Shown piece by piece: positions 22,883 to 34,089 of a stretch of 64,000 bases of DNA. Where the stretch lies: assembly GCA_021234155.1 (NCBI GenBank), contig JAJEKV010000008.1, positions 18,094,042 through 18,158,041 on the forward strand. Direction: 5' to 3'. The position numbers and the translations under genes were made by a program. Position 1 is the stretch's first letter. Each line of letters begins with the position of its first letter. The notes below the pieces were generated by a model. It was given only the letters and a program-made list of their open reading frames with translations, made no database searches and was not told where the DNA came from. Origin of the DNA: Isoetes taiwanensis (lineage: Eukaryota; Streptophyta; Lycopodiopsida; Isoetales; Isoetaceae).

Positions 22883-25800
22883 TTAGTTAGCATTGGTCGG
22901 ATCCTTTGTGGTCGGATATGGATCGATTCCAAGCACTTGATTGTATACGTACAACAAGTGCTTGCAAGGTATGAATCCTCTTATCCTTTCCATGTGGATG
23001 AAATCCGGACAACTGCATTCTGGCTCATCCTTAATGGATACAATGTATATGCTATCTTCACGTTTGACTACATAGTCCACATGTTTATTTTTTGTGTAGG
23101 TCTTCTCTTGCACATAATCCACCTTCATTCTCTTTGACTGCTCAAATCTGACCTTCGATCTCTCCATTCATTTCCTTCCCTGAATTCACAACCTTCCCTT
23201 CCTTGTCATTTTAGTTACGCTCCTCCATGAGCTAGCGGACCTCGCCATGGTGGATCTACGTGCTTGCATACCGAGGCCGCATTGGTCGCAGATCAAGCTA
23301 GATTGAGATCTACCACCCAACAAAAAGCCTGCTGCTCCGAGTCTCTCAATCTCTTCATTCGTTAAGTCAGTATCTTTATCCACATGCCACAATGGTGGTC
23401 TTTGTGGGGGACACATCAAAGACTTATCTGGAAACCATGTGCATTCAACTGTAGTAGGACAGAACCACATCATTTGTGAGACTCGTTGTCCCCGGAATTC
23501 TCTTAACCCATAAAAGCAAGGAGCAGCTGTTGGTTGTATACCCGTTAATTGGATTATTACATTTTTTCCATGTTCGACTTCCTCCTTGACACCCAGGACC
23601 ATCAGCCGCTTCGTACGTTCTTGAATAGCCCAAAGAGACTGCGGCACGATCTTCTCTTCTAAAGAATCATTGAATAGAGTCCTCACCATAGGATCATCCT
23701 TACGTACTCTGCTAACATTAGTTGCATGTTTGTCGGGACGATGAATTCCTGATTCTGCTGTGAGATCAACTGTGTCTATGGAACGTTGCTTCTTGTACAC
23801 GATCTTCAAGTTACCTCCTGCATTGCTGTCATGCTCTTCAAAGCCCGCCATTTCTGCTTCCAAGTTTATAACGTTGGTTACCTCCTTAGCCTTGGCACCA
23901 CTACTTTGACGATTTTGCAGTCTATTAAAAGATCCGACACACGGACCAAGCACCTAAGTAGTTGCTGTCTAGAAATGATTTTGTATTTGGTATCAAGCAC
24001 TTACGTGAGATCGAAGAGGAAGGCATCATACAAGGAAAAATTATTCTTGTTTCGATGTTTGCTAACCAACTCGGTGCTTTGCCCTCGATAAGTTTGTTTG
24101 TGGAATATGTATTGTTGTCCGCCAATTACGTTTGTTGACCATAAACCTACCCCATCCGCTACTCCTATGATGCCACCATGATAGCCAAGAACTCAAAACT
24201 TTAATATGATTATCTCGTAGTCTTGCCCACCCACCAATCCATTATGGAGTGGTATATTTTATCTGCTTCCTCCTCGGTTCTTTGATTGATGCCATTTTCT
24301 ACCACGGATCCTTATGGGCGTCCCAATATTCCTTTGGCAAGTGTCTTTTCGTATGTCGATGCATGCATTGCTCGAAATGGAAGTAACAGAGCTCTTTTCG
24401 GGTCTAGTTTCCCCATTGAAGAAAACTTCCCCGGACCGCAATCCAATTAGGTTGAGCTTAGATGCGCCGCCATGAACCCAAAAACTCGGCTTTTGAATAA
24501 CCTTTTTTGCTACCATGACCTTATTAAGCTTCCTCCAAAACTTTTTACGTGCCTCGCATCTTCCTCGTCTTCATGTCACAAACCGCAATTGTCAGCGCGG
24601 GGACTTTAATTTACGACGTAAAACAAGATTGTTAAAAACTTATCAATGAAAACTTTTCATTTGATTTTCGCAAACCGCTTACTTGTGATCATACACATGA
24701 CAAGCTAATGTTGTCCACCCTTGAATTCGTTTGATGTGATCAAAATGCACCCAACTGTTGCTAAGATCACCTGTTGGTCTCATCCTGTTGACCAAATCAA
24801 CCCCTGATCCAGGACCAGTTGTAGAAATTTTGAAAATGTAGCAGTGTTCATTTAGCGGATCATGAAGCTGGTAAGGGAATTTAGATCCATGGAAATATTC
24901 ATATTTGCTTCTTTTCTTTAGCTCCAATAAACCAGAAATATCATCTGAACATTGCCTATTTCTTCTCCTCGCATCATCAATCCATCTCTTCAACCTACAC
25001 AAGCAATATTCTTCGTATCAAATAACTTGTTAATATAATTTATTACGTAATATCAATGTCATACCTTCTCTGATTGCATAATGGTTCCAACCTTGTCAAC
25101 AACTCGTTTATTTGATCTATATCCATCTTCTCAACACTGTCTCCATCTGAGGAGCCCATAATTGAATGAACAATTTCATCCATAGCTAATTCATTCTGTT
25201 TATGTCTAGACCCACCAAGATGTAAGGTTGTGTCTGAGTTAACTAGGTCCCTCATTCGCTTGACTTGACTGCATTCTGCCTTTTTAATGGGATGTGTGTG
25301 CTCACCAGTATGGACAACTAGTCTTGTTTCTGAGATTTTGTTAGGCAAACAATAGTACATGGACACTAGACAACGTGCAACACAAGTAGGTGGCAGATGA
25401 CAGTATTCACAACTTATAGATCCATGGAATGAAGTTAGTTTACCAATCTCAGGTCTTCTCTGCAATGCACCTCTCCAGTGCAACTCATTGTGGTTGCCTT
25501 TAGTCAATAAATGATCACAAGACATGTTTTTACATTGCAAGTGACCACCACAATATGACAACCTGACTGTCCCATCAAAACTACGTATGTCAGTCATGTT
25601 TGCATGCGTCCATACGTGTGGATCAACCGAATGTTGCATACCTTTCATCGGGGTTTTACTGATGGACTGACTTGGCAACTCAAAAACAATTTTTCCATTA
25701 TAATATTGTGGCAAACAATCCACCTGTCTTGGTTTTCCAATTTCCATTAACAATTTTTTAAGTTTGCTGTTAATGGGACATGATGTTATCTTTAAGTATG

Positions 25801-26130
25801 TAGAGGTGGATTGGGATGTAGTTGCTCCATTAGAAGAATCAAGGACAACTGGACATAAGCAGGAATACCATGTACCTCCACAACCGTGCCATTTCTTTCC
25901 TCAACCTTAAAAATTCCTAGTCCAGAAGCACTAACAGATTCAACAACCACAGTGCTAGCTACATTGGATTCCACATCTGTCGAACTTTGAATCATACATA
26001 AATTGCTAGGTAGTACATTGAAAGTTCTAGACAAATCTACTGTACTAACCTCACATACTCCGTTTTGGAAAGGAAGCAACAATATTTGTTGTAAACCGAA
26101 AGCTTTCACTGTGAGATAAGACGCCATATG
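22883..26130 (-). pseudogene. MULE-like transposase with N-terminal zinc finger and SWIM finger (decayed)
   Basis: Reading leftward: an N-terminal frame (26127-25792); a frame at 25753-25043 with GHLQCKNMSCDHL, CEYCHLPPTCVARC and HTGEHTHPI, a GCM/WRKY-like Cys-His zinc-binding pattern; a frame at 25002-24679 (FPYQLHDPLNEHCYIFKIS); a middle part 24500-23925 with frameshifted NNTYSTNKLIEG, like the 'TNN.IEG' segment of MULE-like transposases; a frame at 23953-23186; and a last frame at 23167-22883 with the SWIM finger C-x-C-x14-C-x-H (ECSCPDF...IPCKHLL). MULE-like transposases cut and paste DNA in the nucleus. Stops and shifts show it is dead or a poor gene model. Exon boundaries and terminal inverted repeats are not resolved. 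Confidence 0.6.
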
Positions 26131-26501
26131 GCAAAGTAAAATTTGTACTCCCCTTTAAACTCATTTTAATATGACATTCCCAACGGTTAATTACAAATTA
26201 TGTTTGGTAATTCAAGGGTGCACTACTGTCAGTTACATAGCCAACGGCTGGCGAATTTCAATCCCACTAACCAAGCAATAATGCATTTTAGTGTTCTCAC
26301 ATAATTATAATAAGTGGGTATTTTCATTAAAACATTTGAATCGGTTGAACAGTAAATCTTATACCCGAAGCGGATGATGTGCTCTTCGATTGATCCATCA
26401 CCAAGGCACAAGAGCAAGAACACAGGTTGATGTCACATTTTTTCTTTCTACTGCAATGCGAACATTTCATTCTCAAGTTTTCTCAAGTTCGTTCATTTCT
26501 T

Positions 26502-27434
26502 CAACGGTGCCGTTCAAGTTTACATGATACAGTTTTATGTTCACGAAAGCCTATTCAAACGATCCACACTTTCTCGAACGGTGCCATTCGAGTTTTCACG
26601 ATACAGATTTATGTTCGAATTAGCCTATTCAATCTATACACAAATTCTTGAACGGTGCCGTTCGAGTTTTCATTGCAGAGTTTCTTGTTACGGCTCAATG
26701 CCGGCTCGGGGGAGCGGTTCGGGTTCACGCATCGGGAATCCATATTTTAAAGATTAGTAAATTATTGAGATTTAATGTTATAATGAACCATTGGCTTTAA
26801 AATCAACAATGTTAAAACGAAGGGCTGATAACGGGACGCGGCTTTTCAACGGGAAATATCCCGGACTTGTTAGGATATTCCGGATCCGATCAGAGAAAGG
26901 TCGATCCGGCTTGAAAAAGGCAGAGCTATTGATATCTCTGGCCGATTTTAGCATCTTAGGATCTTTTTCCTTTAGATAGATATTTTCAGATCATAAAAGG
27001 GATATTTGGAAAATAGATAGATCCAGCCTATATAAGCAACCGAGTTCTTTGATACTGGAGCAGAAATCCGGTTGCAAGATTGAGTGATCTCCCTGCTTTG
27101 TTAAAGCCTTCCTTGCTGGAGTTTGTTCTTTGAATTTCTTTAAGATTGTAATTCCGATTGCGGTGCCAGTAGCAGGATAACGAATTCCTGTAACAAAGCC
27201 TGAACCCGGTTGGGTGGACTAAACCTTCTAAAGATTGAAGAGAAGTTTTTCTTTTGCTTTTAGTTATTGAATTTGTTTAAAGAATTCTTCGTTGTATCAT
27301 TTCTAGTCCGAATTAGCCTATTCAATCTATCCAGAATTTGTTGAACGGTACCGTTCGACTTTTCATTGCATAGTTTTGTGTTCGAATTATCAGATCCAAT
27401 GTAGCGACATATTCTTGAATGGTGCCGTTGAAGT
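26502..27434 (+). repeat. five 75-bp tandem repeats centred on a near-palindrome
   Basis: Cores lie at 26502-26518, 26575-26592, 26650-26666, 27343-27358 and 27418-27434. The consensus is CGAACGGTGCCGTTCGAG, with arms CGAACGG/CCGTTCG. The fourth copy is an exact palindrome, GAACGGTACCGTTC. Each core is followed by 'ttttca.tgca.agttttatgttcgaattagcctattcaat'-like sequence. Spacing is 73-75 bp, and copies 3 and 4 are 74 bp apart once the inserted LTR and its target duplication are removed. The array lies between the divergent transposase and ParB-methyltransferase genes, so it is a candidate operator or transposase-binding array. Confidence 0.9.
26686..27299. mobile_element. solo LTR, 614 bp, with 5-bp target duplication TTTCT
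   Basis: The element begins TGTTACGGCTC and ends GTTGTATCA. TTTCT at 26681-26685 is repeated exactly at 27300-27304. Removing it restores the interrupted 75-bp repeat. An internal 'cctatataagc' at about 27027-27037 is a good TATA box reading rightward. No internal coding region is present, so the full element was lost by LTR-LTR recombination. Confidence 0.92.
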
Positions 27435-27538
27435 TTTCACTGCTGAGTTTTATGGTCGACATTATCTTAAGCGGTGCTTGGGTGCAACATTTTCGGTTTA
27501 AATTACGGTTTTGATCGAGTATTTTTCTGCATTCCTCG

Positions 27539-30027
27539 ATGTATTTTTTTATCCCGATGACTTCAATGTTGCTGCGGTTGAAGGTTATGTACTTCATCCG
27601 CAAGAATCTTGATTACAAAGGTCGGTCTTTGGCGATGAGAACTCCACCAAGAAAGCCTCGAAAACAAAGGACAACAACAACAAACTCTGGAGACAGTTCT
27701 CAATCTCTGACTATCGCGCAGTCGGATTCTATTATTACTGACAGAAAGATGACTTCAGAGGCTACTGATGTTGGCACAGACATGGCCTCCCATAGTACTA
27801 ACTATGATGCCGTAGATGCTACTGAACCTCATCTTCATGTGGCTACTCCCCATAATTGTGAAATTCAGGAAGATGATAATGTGGTAAACTCGGATGAAGG
27901 TAAAGGAGAAACCATTGATGTCATGCAACAACAGGGAGGGGATAGTGTTGGGGCCACACAATAATGTGAAGGAGACAATGATGAGATACCAGCTTCATTC
28001 ATTGTTAATCAAGTATCACAAACATTAAAGGAGCTTGAGATTAACAGGGAATCTCCTCCACCCCTTATTCCATTATGCAGAATACAAATACACGAGGCTG
28101 TGAGAATGGTTACACCAAATTGCCAACAGCTGCGTGACACTCTGCGAAGAGATGGTTATATTATGCAAAAGGGACAATTCATATTGTCTATAAAGGGATC
28201 TAAGGATAAAGAGACTTCTGTTACCGAGGAATTGATCAATTCTTGGGATGACAATTGGCAAGTGGAGAACGAAAACTTTGAGCAGGAACTTTCCAATAAT
28301 CCGCATTGGTCTAATCTATCAGGTAAAATGTTCTTGTGCTGGGACGGGAACCATCGTACCAATGCATGGATGCAGGAAATTTCTGAGAGATACACATATG
28401 CCCCGAACATACACATCAGAGTTCAAGCAACCTTTGTGGAGGTCGATAGAAAAAGAGAGACAGGAAAAAAATATTCGTGAACAATGAAAAGCACATGTCC
28501 CACACTATTGATTACGATAATGCTCATGATCTTCTCAATTGTGCTAAAAGAACGGTCTTCAGGTAATCTTGTTGAATTACATTCAAGACTTATTGCTTCA
28601 CTAAAAGTTATTATTTATTGGCAATTCCAGGTACATCAAGCATGCTATTCAGAGGAAATACATGGACAAACTACCAAGTGCTGTCTTGCCATGGAAGCAA
28701 ACTGATGATCAAGGATGGATGTACTCAGATAATCTCAACATGAGATTCAATACAAGGTTAGTAGAATTTGAAATTGAGGAGTGTCCGTGGTGGTTAGATT
28801 TTCCAGAAAGTGGTTATCCAAAGGAAGAGAAGGATAGATGGGCAGTATGTTCTCAAACAGATATAGACTCAAATAAGCCATCAAATTCTAAAGATGTGTC
28901 AAGTCCAGAGATGGAAAATACAAAAAGAAAACGCAAGAAGAAGTTAAAAAAAAAAACAAAAAAAGTAGACGTGAAATTCTCATTTCAGATGAAGAGAATG
29001 TCGAGAATTTGGAAGATATTAATGATACCCTGGATGTGAACGTCAACAGATCTAGTAAGGTCTCTATAGTAGCAGGACATGGAGATCCTACTGAGCATGA
29101 TTCTATAAACTATGGTGATTGCTCTATAGGTTATGTATGGGCAAGTGCATCTGCTTTAACATCAAGTTTCACTTCAGATTCTGAGACATCCATTTTTAAG
29201 GTACTTCGAGAATTTGGAAAACAGAATAGGTTAGCTGAACATACTTACAAAAGGAATGGTAAGTACATGGATTGGGGCTGCCTGTGATCTTCCTACAAAT
29301 CAATTACCAACATGTGGTCATTCCACAATTCTGATGGAATTCCACGCAACCCGTTTTTCATTGAAAACACCGCGCCATTGCCAACCTATGTATGGATGAC
29401 AATGGCGTCTTCATAGTCATATGCACGGATGATCAGCTACCTAATATCGATTACAATGCAAAGAAAAGAAATTTGCAGAGAAGGAGACTGTACCATATAT
29501 ACAGTTCCACACTCTTCGGTGTCACTACAGATGAACTTGGTACAATTAACAATAACCACCTCTGCTTATCAGTGTATTCCAGGGCAGGGCTGAAAACACC
29601 ACGTATCACTAAGAATGTCTTCAAAGCGGTCGCGGACCTTAATCGGCATGCATCTACACTTGTGCATTACCTGCCAGATGAAGAGAAGTTATTTGTATCG
29701 AAGAAAAAAAATGACAGGTGTAATCTTGAAAAGTCAGTTCGTTTCATGGAGTTCATTGTATCCAGCTTTTCCCCCGCAAATTCGTTGGTGTTGGATTTAA
29801 TGCCTGGTGTTGGTTCACTCATGGAGGCATGTGCCATTCATGGTAGACATTATTATGGCCTAGAGCAAGACCGAGACATGTATGAAGATGTCAAAGACAA
29901 TCGTCTTTCATATAAATATGCAAACAATGAGGAGATAATTGTCAAAGAACATGCCTTTGAAGATATTCCTGGAAATGTTGATGAAGCAGACATTGTGGCC
30001 GAGGATGTGGATGAACCAAATGACTAG
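27539..30027 (+). pseudogene. ParB-like domain plus N4/N6 amino-methyltransferase gene (frameshifted)
   Basis: Parts in order: a Ser/Thr/Asp-rich N-terminal frame (27539-27961); a frame from about 28055 with IPLCRIQ, LRRDGYIMQKGQFILSI and FLCWDGNHRTNAWM, the layout of a ParB/sulfiredoxin-like domain (DGNHR is its signature); a clean 68-bp intron (28563-28630) joining AKRTVF to RYIKHAIQ; a Lys-rich linker with a frameshift in an A-run near 28950; and a last frame (29392-30027). That frame holds EKSVRFMEFIVSSF and LVLDLMPGVGSLMEA, then HYYGLEQDRDMY, matching motifs X, I and II of amino-methyltransferases of the beta order. The catalytic (D/N/S)PP(Y/F) motif should lie upstream; only CDLPTNQLP near 29277 is a doubtful candidate. 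Known enzymes methylate adenine N6 or cytosine N4. The gene is probably inactive in this copy. Confidence 0.6.
28563..28630 (+). other. intron within the ParB-methyltransferase gene
   Basis: GTAATC at the 5' end and 'gcaattccag' at the 3' end, 68 bp. Splicing makes two frames continuous as AKRTVF/RYIKHA. A proper plant-type intron in this gene argues against recent bacterial contamination. Confidence 0.7.
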
Positions 30028-30700
30028 TTGGTATTTCATTCAGAAATATTTCAATTACTTTCATATTTTTTTTTTCACATATATTACTAACTGATCTGCC
30101 ATTGCCAACGACATCTTCGCCACCTTATGCGACTCAAGCGACCTATCTTATGGGTGATTGAATCACCAATTTTGTTACCAAAAAAAAGGATAAGACGATG
30201 CATTTACGTAGACGACGAGGCAGAAGAAGAATGACATGTATTGGTAGTTCCTATCTTAGATCGATATTTCTTACGCAGGCAACATATGATTGCAAATATT
30301 TGTAGAACTTTATGTTTTATGAACTATTAAAACAAATTATCAAAAAAAAGTGAACAAGCTAGTGTTCACAAGTACTTATGTTTACAATCATACCAATAGA
30401 ACGAATACAAGTAATGTTTGCAAATATATTTTAACTTTGTATTTCATGAACTGTTAAAACAAATCATGAACAAAAGTGAAGAACCTTCGGTCTACATGCG
30501 GTTTGTACGCATCTACACTGATCCAATCGGCAATGGTCCAGTGAATTAATGTGACTTAATATTCCAGTTTGTTGCCGGGAATATCTCAATTTTTGGAAAA
30601 AAACACCCAAACCACTTCGAAAAAAAAACCACATCTAAGTTTCCCCCCAATGTCCCTCCCCACTTAGTCCTTATGGACTAACCCCAGATGTCTGTTGTTA
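30028..30700. other. AT-rich flank with a direct repeat
   Basis: 'gcaaatatttgtagaacttt' near 30292 and 'gcaaatatattttaactttg' near 30419 begin two ~50-base imperfect copies that continue '...tgaactattaaaacaaat' and '...tgaactgttaaaacaaat'. No gene is seen. Confidence 0.55.
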
Positions 30701-30706
30701 TGTAAG

Positions 30707-30974
30707 ATGGCACGTCCTGAAGATACCATCGTGCTGGACCTAGACTCTTTCGTTCCCTGGTGGTTTAATGAGACGGAGGATGAACCCGCTCTAATGTCCA
30801 AAGAAAGAGTTTACGAGAGCATCATGTCATTGTTCGCGGTTATACTATCTTGCGGCGGCAACTTCAAGTGAGGCCCAAGACAGGGCGTGATGGGGAATCT
30901 TCTTCCGGGGGTAGCTCTAGCGACTCCTCCTCAGTCACTTCCGAGGAGGGGGGAGATCGAAGGGCCAATTAAGC
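30707..30974 (+). pseudogene. small acidic/Ser-rich ORF, probably frameshifted
   Basis: An ATG at 30707 opens 54 codons (MARPEDTIVLDLDSFVPWWF...) to a TGA at 30869. The next frame overlaps it and continues as GYTILRRQLQVRPKTG, then a Ser/Asp/Glu-rich tail (SSSGGSSSDSSS) to a TAA near 30971. One base change would make a ~90-residue protein. No known domain is recognised. It shares the Ser-Asp-rich low-complexity style of the 21.7-kb ORF but no alignable core. Confidence 0.35.
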
Positions 30975-30999
30975 ATGAGTGACGGGGTTGCTTGGGTTT

Positions 31000-31780
31000 T
31001 TGTATATTATGGGTGTATTGTGATATGGATGCAATGTGAACTCTTCTTATATGTGTGGCCTTGGGCCTTATGTAAATGATTTGATTGTAACCAAACCTTT
31101 ATGAATAGAAGTTCAGGATGATATGATTGTCTTTATCCGAATTATTTAGTGCAACGGCCTAGGCCAAGGGGCTAGGTCTGTTTCAGATAGGCAGCCATCC
31201 AAAGGGATGTCGCAATTCTTCAGCTTTCATAGGTCCTTATGATTCATCCTGCAGTGATCCATTCGAGGCAATTGCTTGGCATTGTGTTCACGTAATTGTA
31301 CATGGCACTTTTCCGTTGATGCTTCTCCTCCGACTCCACCACTTCTTATATTAGCCACCAGCTTATATAGGCATCCTAGTTGTCATTCCATCTGTCCCAT
31401 CCTTCTGTATCACAGAACTTCCAAACCTAAGATCCTCTTCGAATTTTCTGTACCGTGCTATAATTATCGCCCCCTTCTATTATTGCATCAACGCGATATC
31501 TAACATTACCGTCTCCCGTTATTGAGTTGTCGTTATTAATTATCCTCCTGCTATTCACAATGCTGTCACATCACCTCTTCTTCTTGTGCTTTCTTGTGGA
31601 CTTAACCAAAATTTCGCCCGACTTTGTCTCATGGAGATATTGGCATCTATCATTTTCAATGGCTCTGATTTTACCGCGGTTACCTCATTTAAAGGGCACC
31701 GCGAACCACAACAACCCTATTCTTTGCAAGCTCTCCGAATTCACCGTCTTCCTTTGCGCTTAAAACCTTTTCGTCGGCAA
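31000..31780. other. no recognisable gene
   Basis: Contains 'ggcctaggccaaggggctaggtctg' at about 31157, which has LTR-like character. Small open frames are of low complexity and show no domain. Confidence 0.4.
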
Positions 31781-31782
31781 CC

Positions 31783-32037
31783 ATGGCTACCTCTTCACAA
31801 TTTAGCACTCTGCACACCAACTCATCAATGGAGGTCAGTGCTTTTGCCTCAGTAAATTTTTACTGCTTCCCTTCTGGCACTTTTACAAGGTCCAAATCGA
31901 GTCGTTGCAGTTGGGGGGGACTTAATTATTTTGCTGAACAAAAACTTCCAGTCCCCAATCCTGGGCAACTCAGGCAATTTGTTGCCAATCTGGTCAGTAC
32001 TCCTAATGGCTTTCAAACTTTAGTTGATGGTATCTAA
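31783..32037 (+). CDS. possible first exon with plastid-type N-terminus, unrecognised
   Basis: The frame MATSSQFSTLHTNSSMEVS continues with a Ser/Thr/Arg-rich segment (FTRSKSSRCSWGG) and then LPVPNPGQLRQFVANLVS. The first ~45 residues have the make-up of a chloroplast transit peptide: Ser-rich, with basic and few acidic residues, and MA at the start. At 32031 'gatggtatct' could be a splice donor after VDG. No continuing exon is recognised downstream, where repeats and a Helitron end lie. It may be a gene fragment captured by the Helitron or a broken host gene. Confidence 0.4.
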   Translation: MATSSQFSTLHTNSSMEVSAFASVNFYCFPSGTFTRSKSSRCSWGGLNYFAEQKLPVPNPGQLRQFVANLVSTPNGFQTLVDGI

Positions 32038-32404
32038 GCAAGGCTCTATTTTCGTAGCTAGCATTTGAAAGTTGACTTTTCGATTGAATTTGTTTTTGAA
32101 ATCTTGCTGGGAAGGGATAGGAGAGGCATCGATGAGCTTGGCGCCTCTTCCGCGAAGGGCTCTTCTCACTTAGTTTTCAATCTCCAATGTCAATTATACA
32201 AGCATTTGCTTCTAGCCGGTCGCGATTTTACGGTGTGAAGAACAAGATTATCGAAATACTCATGAGGAGAAAACTTGTTGAAGGCGGACCATCAAGGATT
32301 CCATTTAGGCCCCTTGCCCTGTAGACAAGCTTCTTGCGGAACACATGGTAATAATAGGCCTTACGAAAAGGATCTTTGGAAGGCTGCGTGCACCTAAGCC
32401 CTTT

Positions 32405-32574
32405 GTGCACCTAAGCCACCTCCTTGGCCTCTTGATAGATTATAAGAATGTCGAGGTGAGGTGGAAATCCGACCAATGGCCATCTCTTTGTGCACCTAGG
32501 CCACCTCCTTGGCCTCTTGATAGATTATAAGAATGTCGGAATGAGGGAGGCAGAAATCCGACCAATGAACCACG
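32405..32574. repeat. 85-bp tandem duplication
   Basis: The unit starting 'gtgcacctaagccacctcc' at 32405 recurs at 32490 as 'gtgcacctaggccacctcc' and continues through 'ttgatagattataagaatgtcg' and 'aaatccgaccaatg' in both copies. Confidence 0.85.
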
Positions 32575-32724
32575 TTGATATTGGTTATTGGTATTATGTT
32601 TTCATAGTTAAATGATGTGAATTTTTCCCATCTTAGATTGCAAGCTCATCTATCGTTCGAGACATTTTCATTTTGAAGTTGTACAAAGCAAAGAAAAGAA
32701 ATAGCTAGAGAAACAAACAACAAC

Positions 32725-33120
32725 TTAATATTGAGTCATTCCTAACATTTACTTATAGCTTCAATGCATTATTTCCAAAGGATTAGGTAGTTTAACACAC
32801 ACATACAATAATTGCCCCATCCTTCACAATTTGATAGGGGCATAGATCCAAAAATGCTATCCAAATCTACCTCCAAATTTTGAAGCCGTGCGAAGCCAAG
32901 AGAAAGAGGTTTAGTTCATAAACAACATGGTGGCCTAGAACGTAGAATTGAGTATAAAATCAATTAAAAAAAGATACATCCCAAATAGATCCAAATAGCT
33001 TAATTGAGTCATTCTTAACATCTGCTAATAGCTTTGATGTTTCCAAAGGATTAGGCAGTTCAACACGAGATTAATTCCGTCCTTGACAGTTTAATAGAGC
33101 CTCCAATCCGAGCGGCTCTA
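32725..33120. repeat. ~270-bp duplicated block inside the Helitron region
   Basis: 'attgagtcattcctaacatttacttatagctt...ccaaaggattaggtagttt' (about 32732-32793) recurs as 'attgagtcattcttaacatctgctaatagctt...ccaaaggattaggcagttc' (about 33004-33061). Confidence 0.75.
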
Positions 33121-33208
33121 TTATTACTCCTACGATCTTAAAAAGCAAATTTTCATGCTCCAAATACTTTCTTAATATTAAATAGCCACCTTCTCAAATT
33201 GTTACTAA

Positions 33209-33236
33209 GCCCGGCAACGCCGGGCACCATAACTAG
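33209..33236 (+). mobile_element. Helitron 3' terminus
   Basis: A perfect 7-bp hairpin (GCCCGGC, loop AAC, GCCGGGC at 33209-33225) is followed after seven bases by CTAG (33233-33236) and then a host T. A hairpin just before CTRR next to T is the diagnostic Helitron end. The 5' TC end cannot be chosen with confidence upstream, so the element length is unknown. Confidence 0.72.
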
Positions 33237-33239
33237 TTT

Positions 33240-33895
33240 TTATTGTTTCAAGAAGTTGCTTAGTGGTTTCTTTCTATCGTTTTTTATGCCCAAGCCTTAT
33301 AATATTTGGGCTCATAATGCTAGTTTTCCATCAAACTTTTCTTGTAAGTATGAATTAGAGCAAAAACTTTCTCACATCCTTGCGGCTTATAGATTCTGAT
33401 AAGATGTCATAGAAGGATCTTGCTCTTACTAAAAGTGCAATAATTCTTTTGCTAAATAACAATTCTATTTGCATCTTACATCTTTTTAGTCTTGCAGATT
33501 GTGCACTGTAGTGTTTCGAAATGTGTTAAACAATCAACTTGGATCCCTATTTCTGTTGTCCTAAACCATCTATGTGTTTTGTCATCTGTTTGATGACAAA
33601 CCCTTGCTCTGAAGCCCCTCTCTTTAAGTATTGTTGCACGTAAAGAGTACTAGTGATTATCAAATGCACTACCATCAAGACAAATCCGCCTGCATTTTAT
33701 ATATCTAAAAGTTCTATTGATACTAATGTGGTCCTTAACATTGTCAAGTTCTATAGCTAGATTTGGTTCGCAATAAACTATGAGACAATAAGTATCATTT
33801 GAATCAAAGAGAATGCATGAAAAGCTCCGTAAGGAGATCAGACAACAAAAATGCATGAAATTGTCTAAGTCTAATCCTCTGGTATATATAGTACA
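33240..33895. other. no recognisable gene
   Basis: AT-rich unique-looking sequence with only short open frames. Confidence 0.4.
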
Positions 33896-34089
33896 ATGGT
33901 CTCAGCCCAAAATAACAAAGATCTGTCATTTGAAGATTCTCGGTCACCTAATCCCGTGTCCTGCCAGACTCGTGGAATCATTATTGCCATGATGAGTGGC
34001 ACTGAAAGTTAGCAGGCCGTGGATTCCTTAGGCTGTGGAGTTGCGTGGTCGCTTCTTCTTGGTTGGCATGACCTTAGCTACTGATGTGG

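Noticed and set aside
26810-27195. Alternative LTR borders TGTTA...TAACA
   Set aside because: Flanking bases do not match. The 26686-27299 borders give an exact TTTCT duplication and restore the repeat.
29260-29417. Possible intron starting at GTAAGT (29260)
   Set aside because: The donor is good, but no acceptor keeps the methyltransferase frame without removing protein-like sequence.
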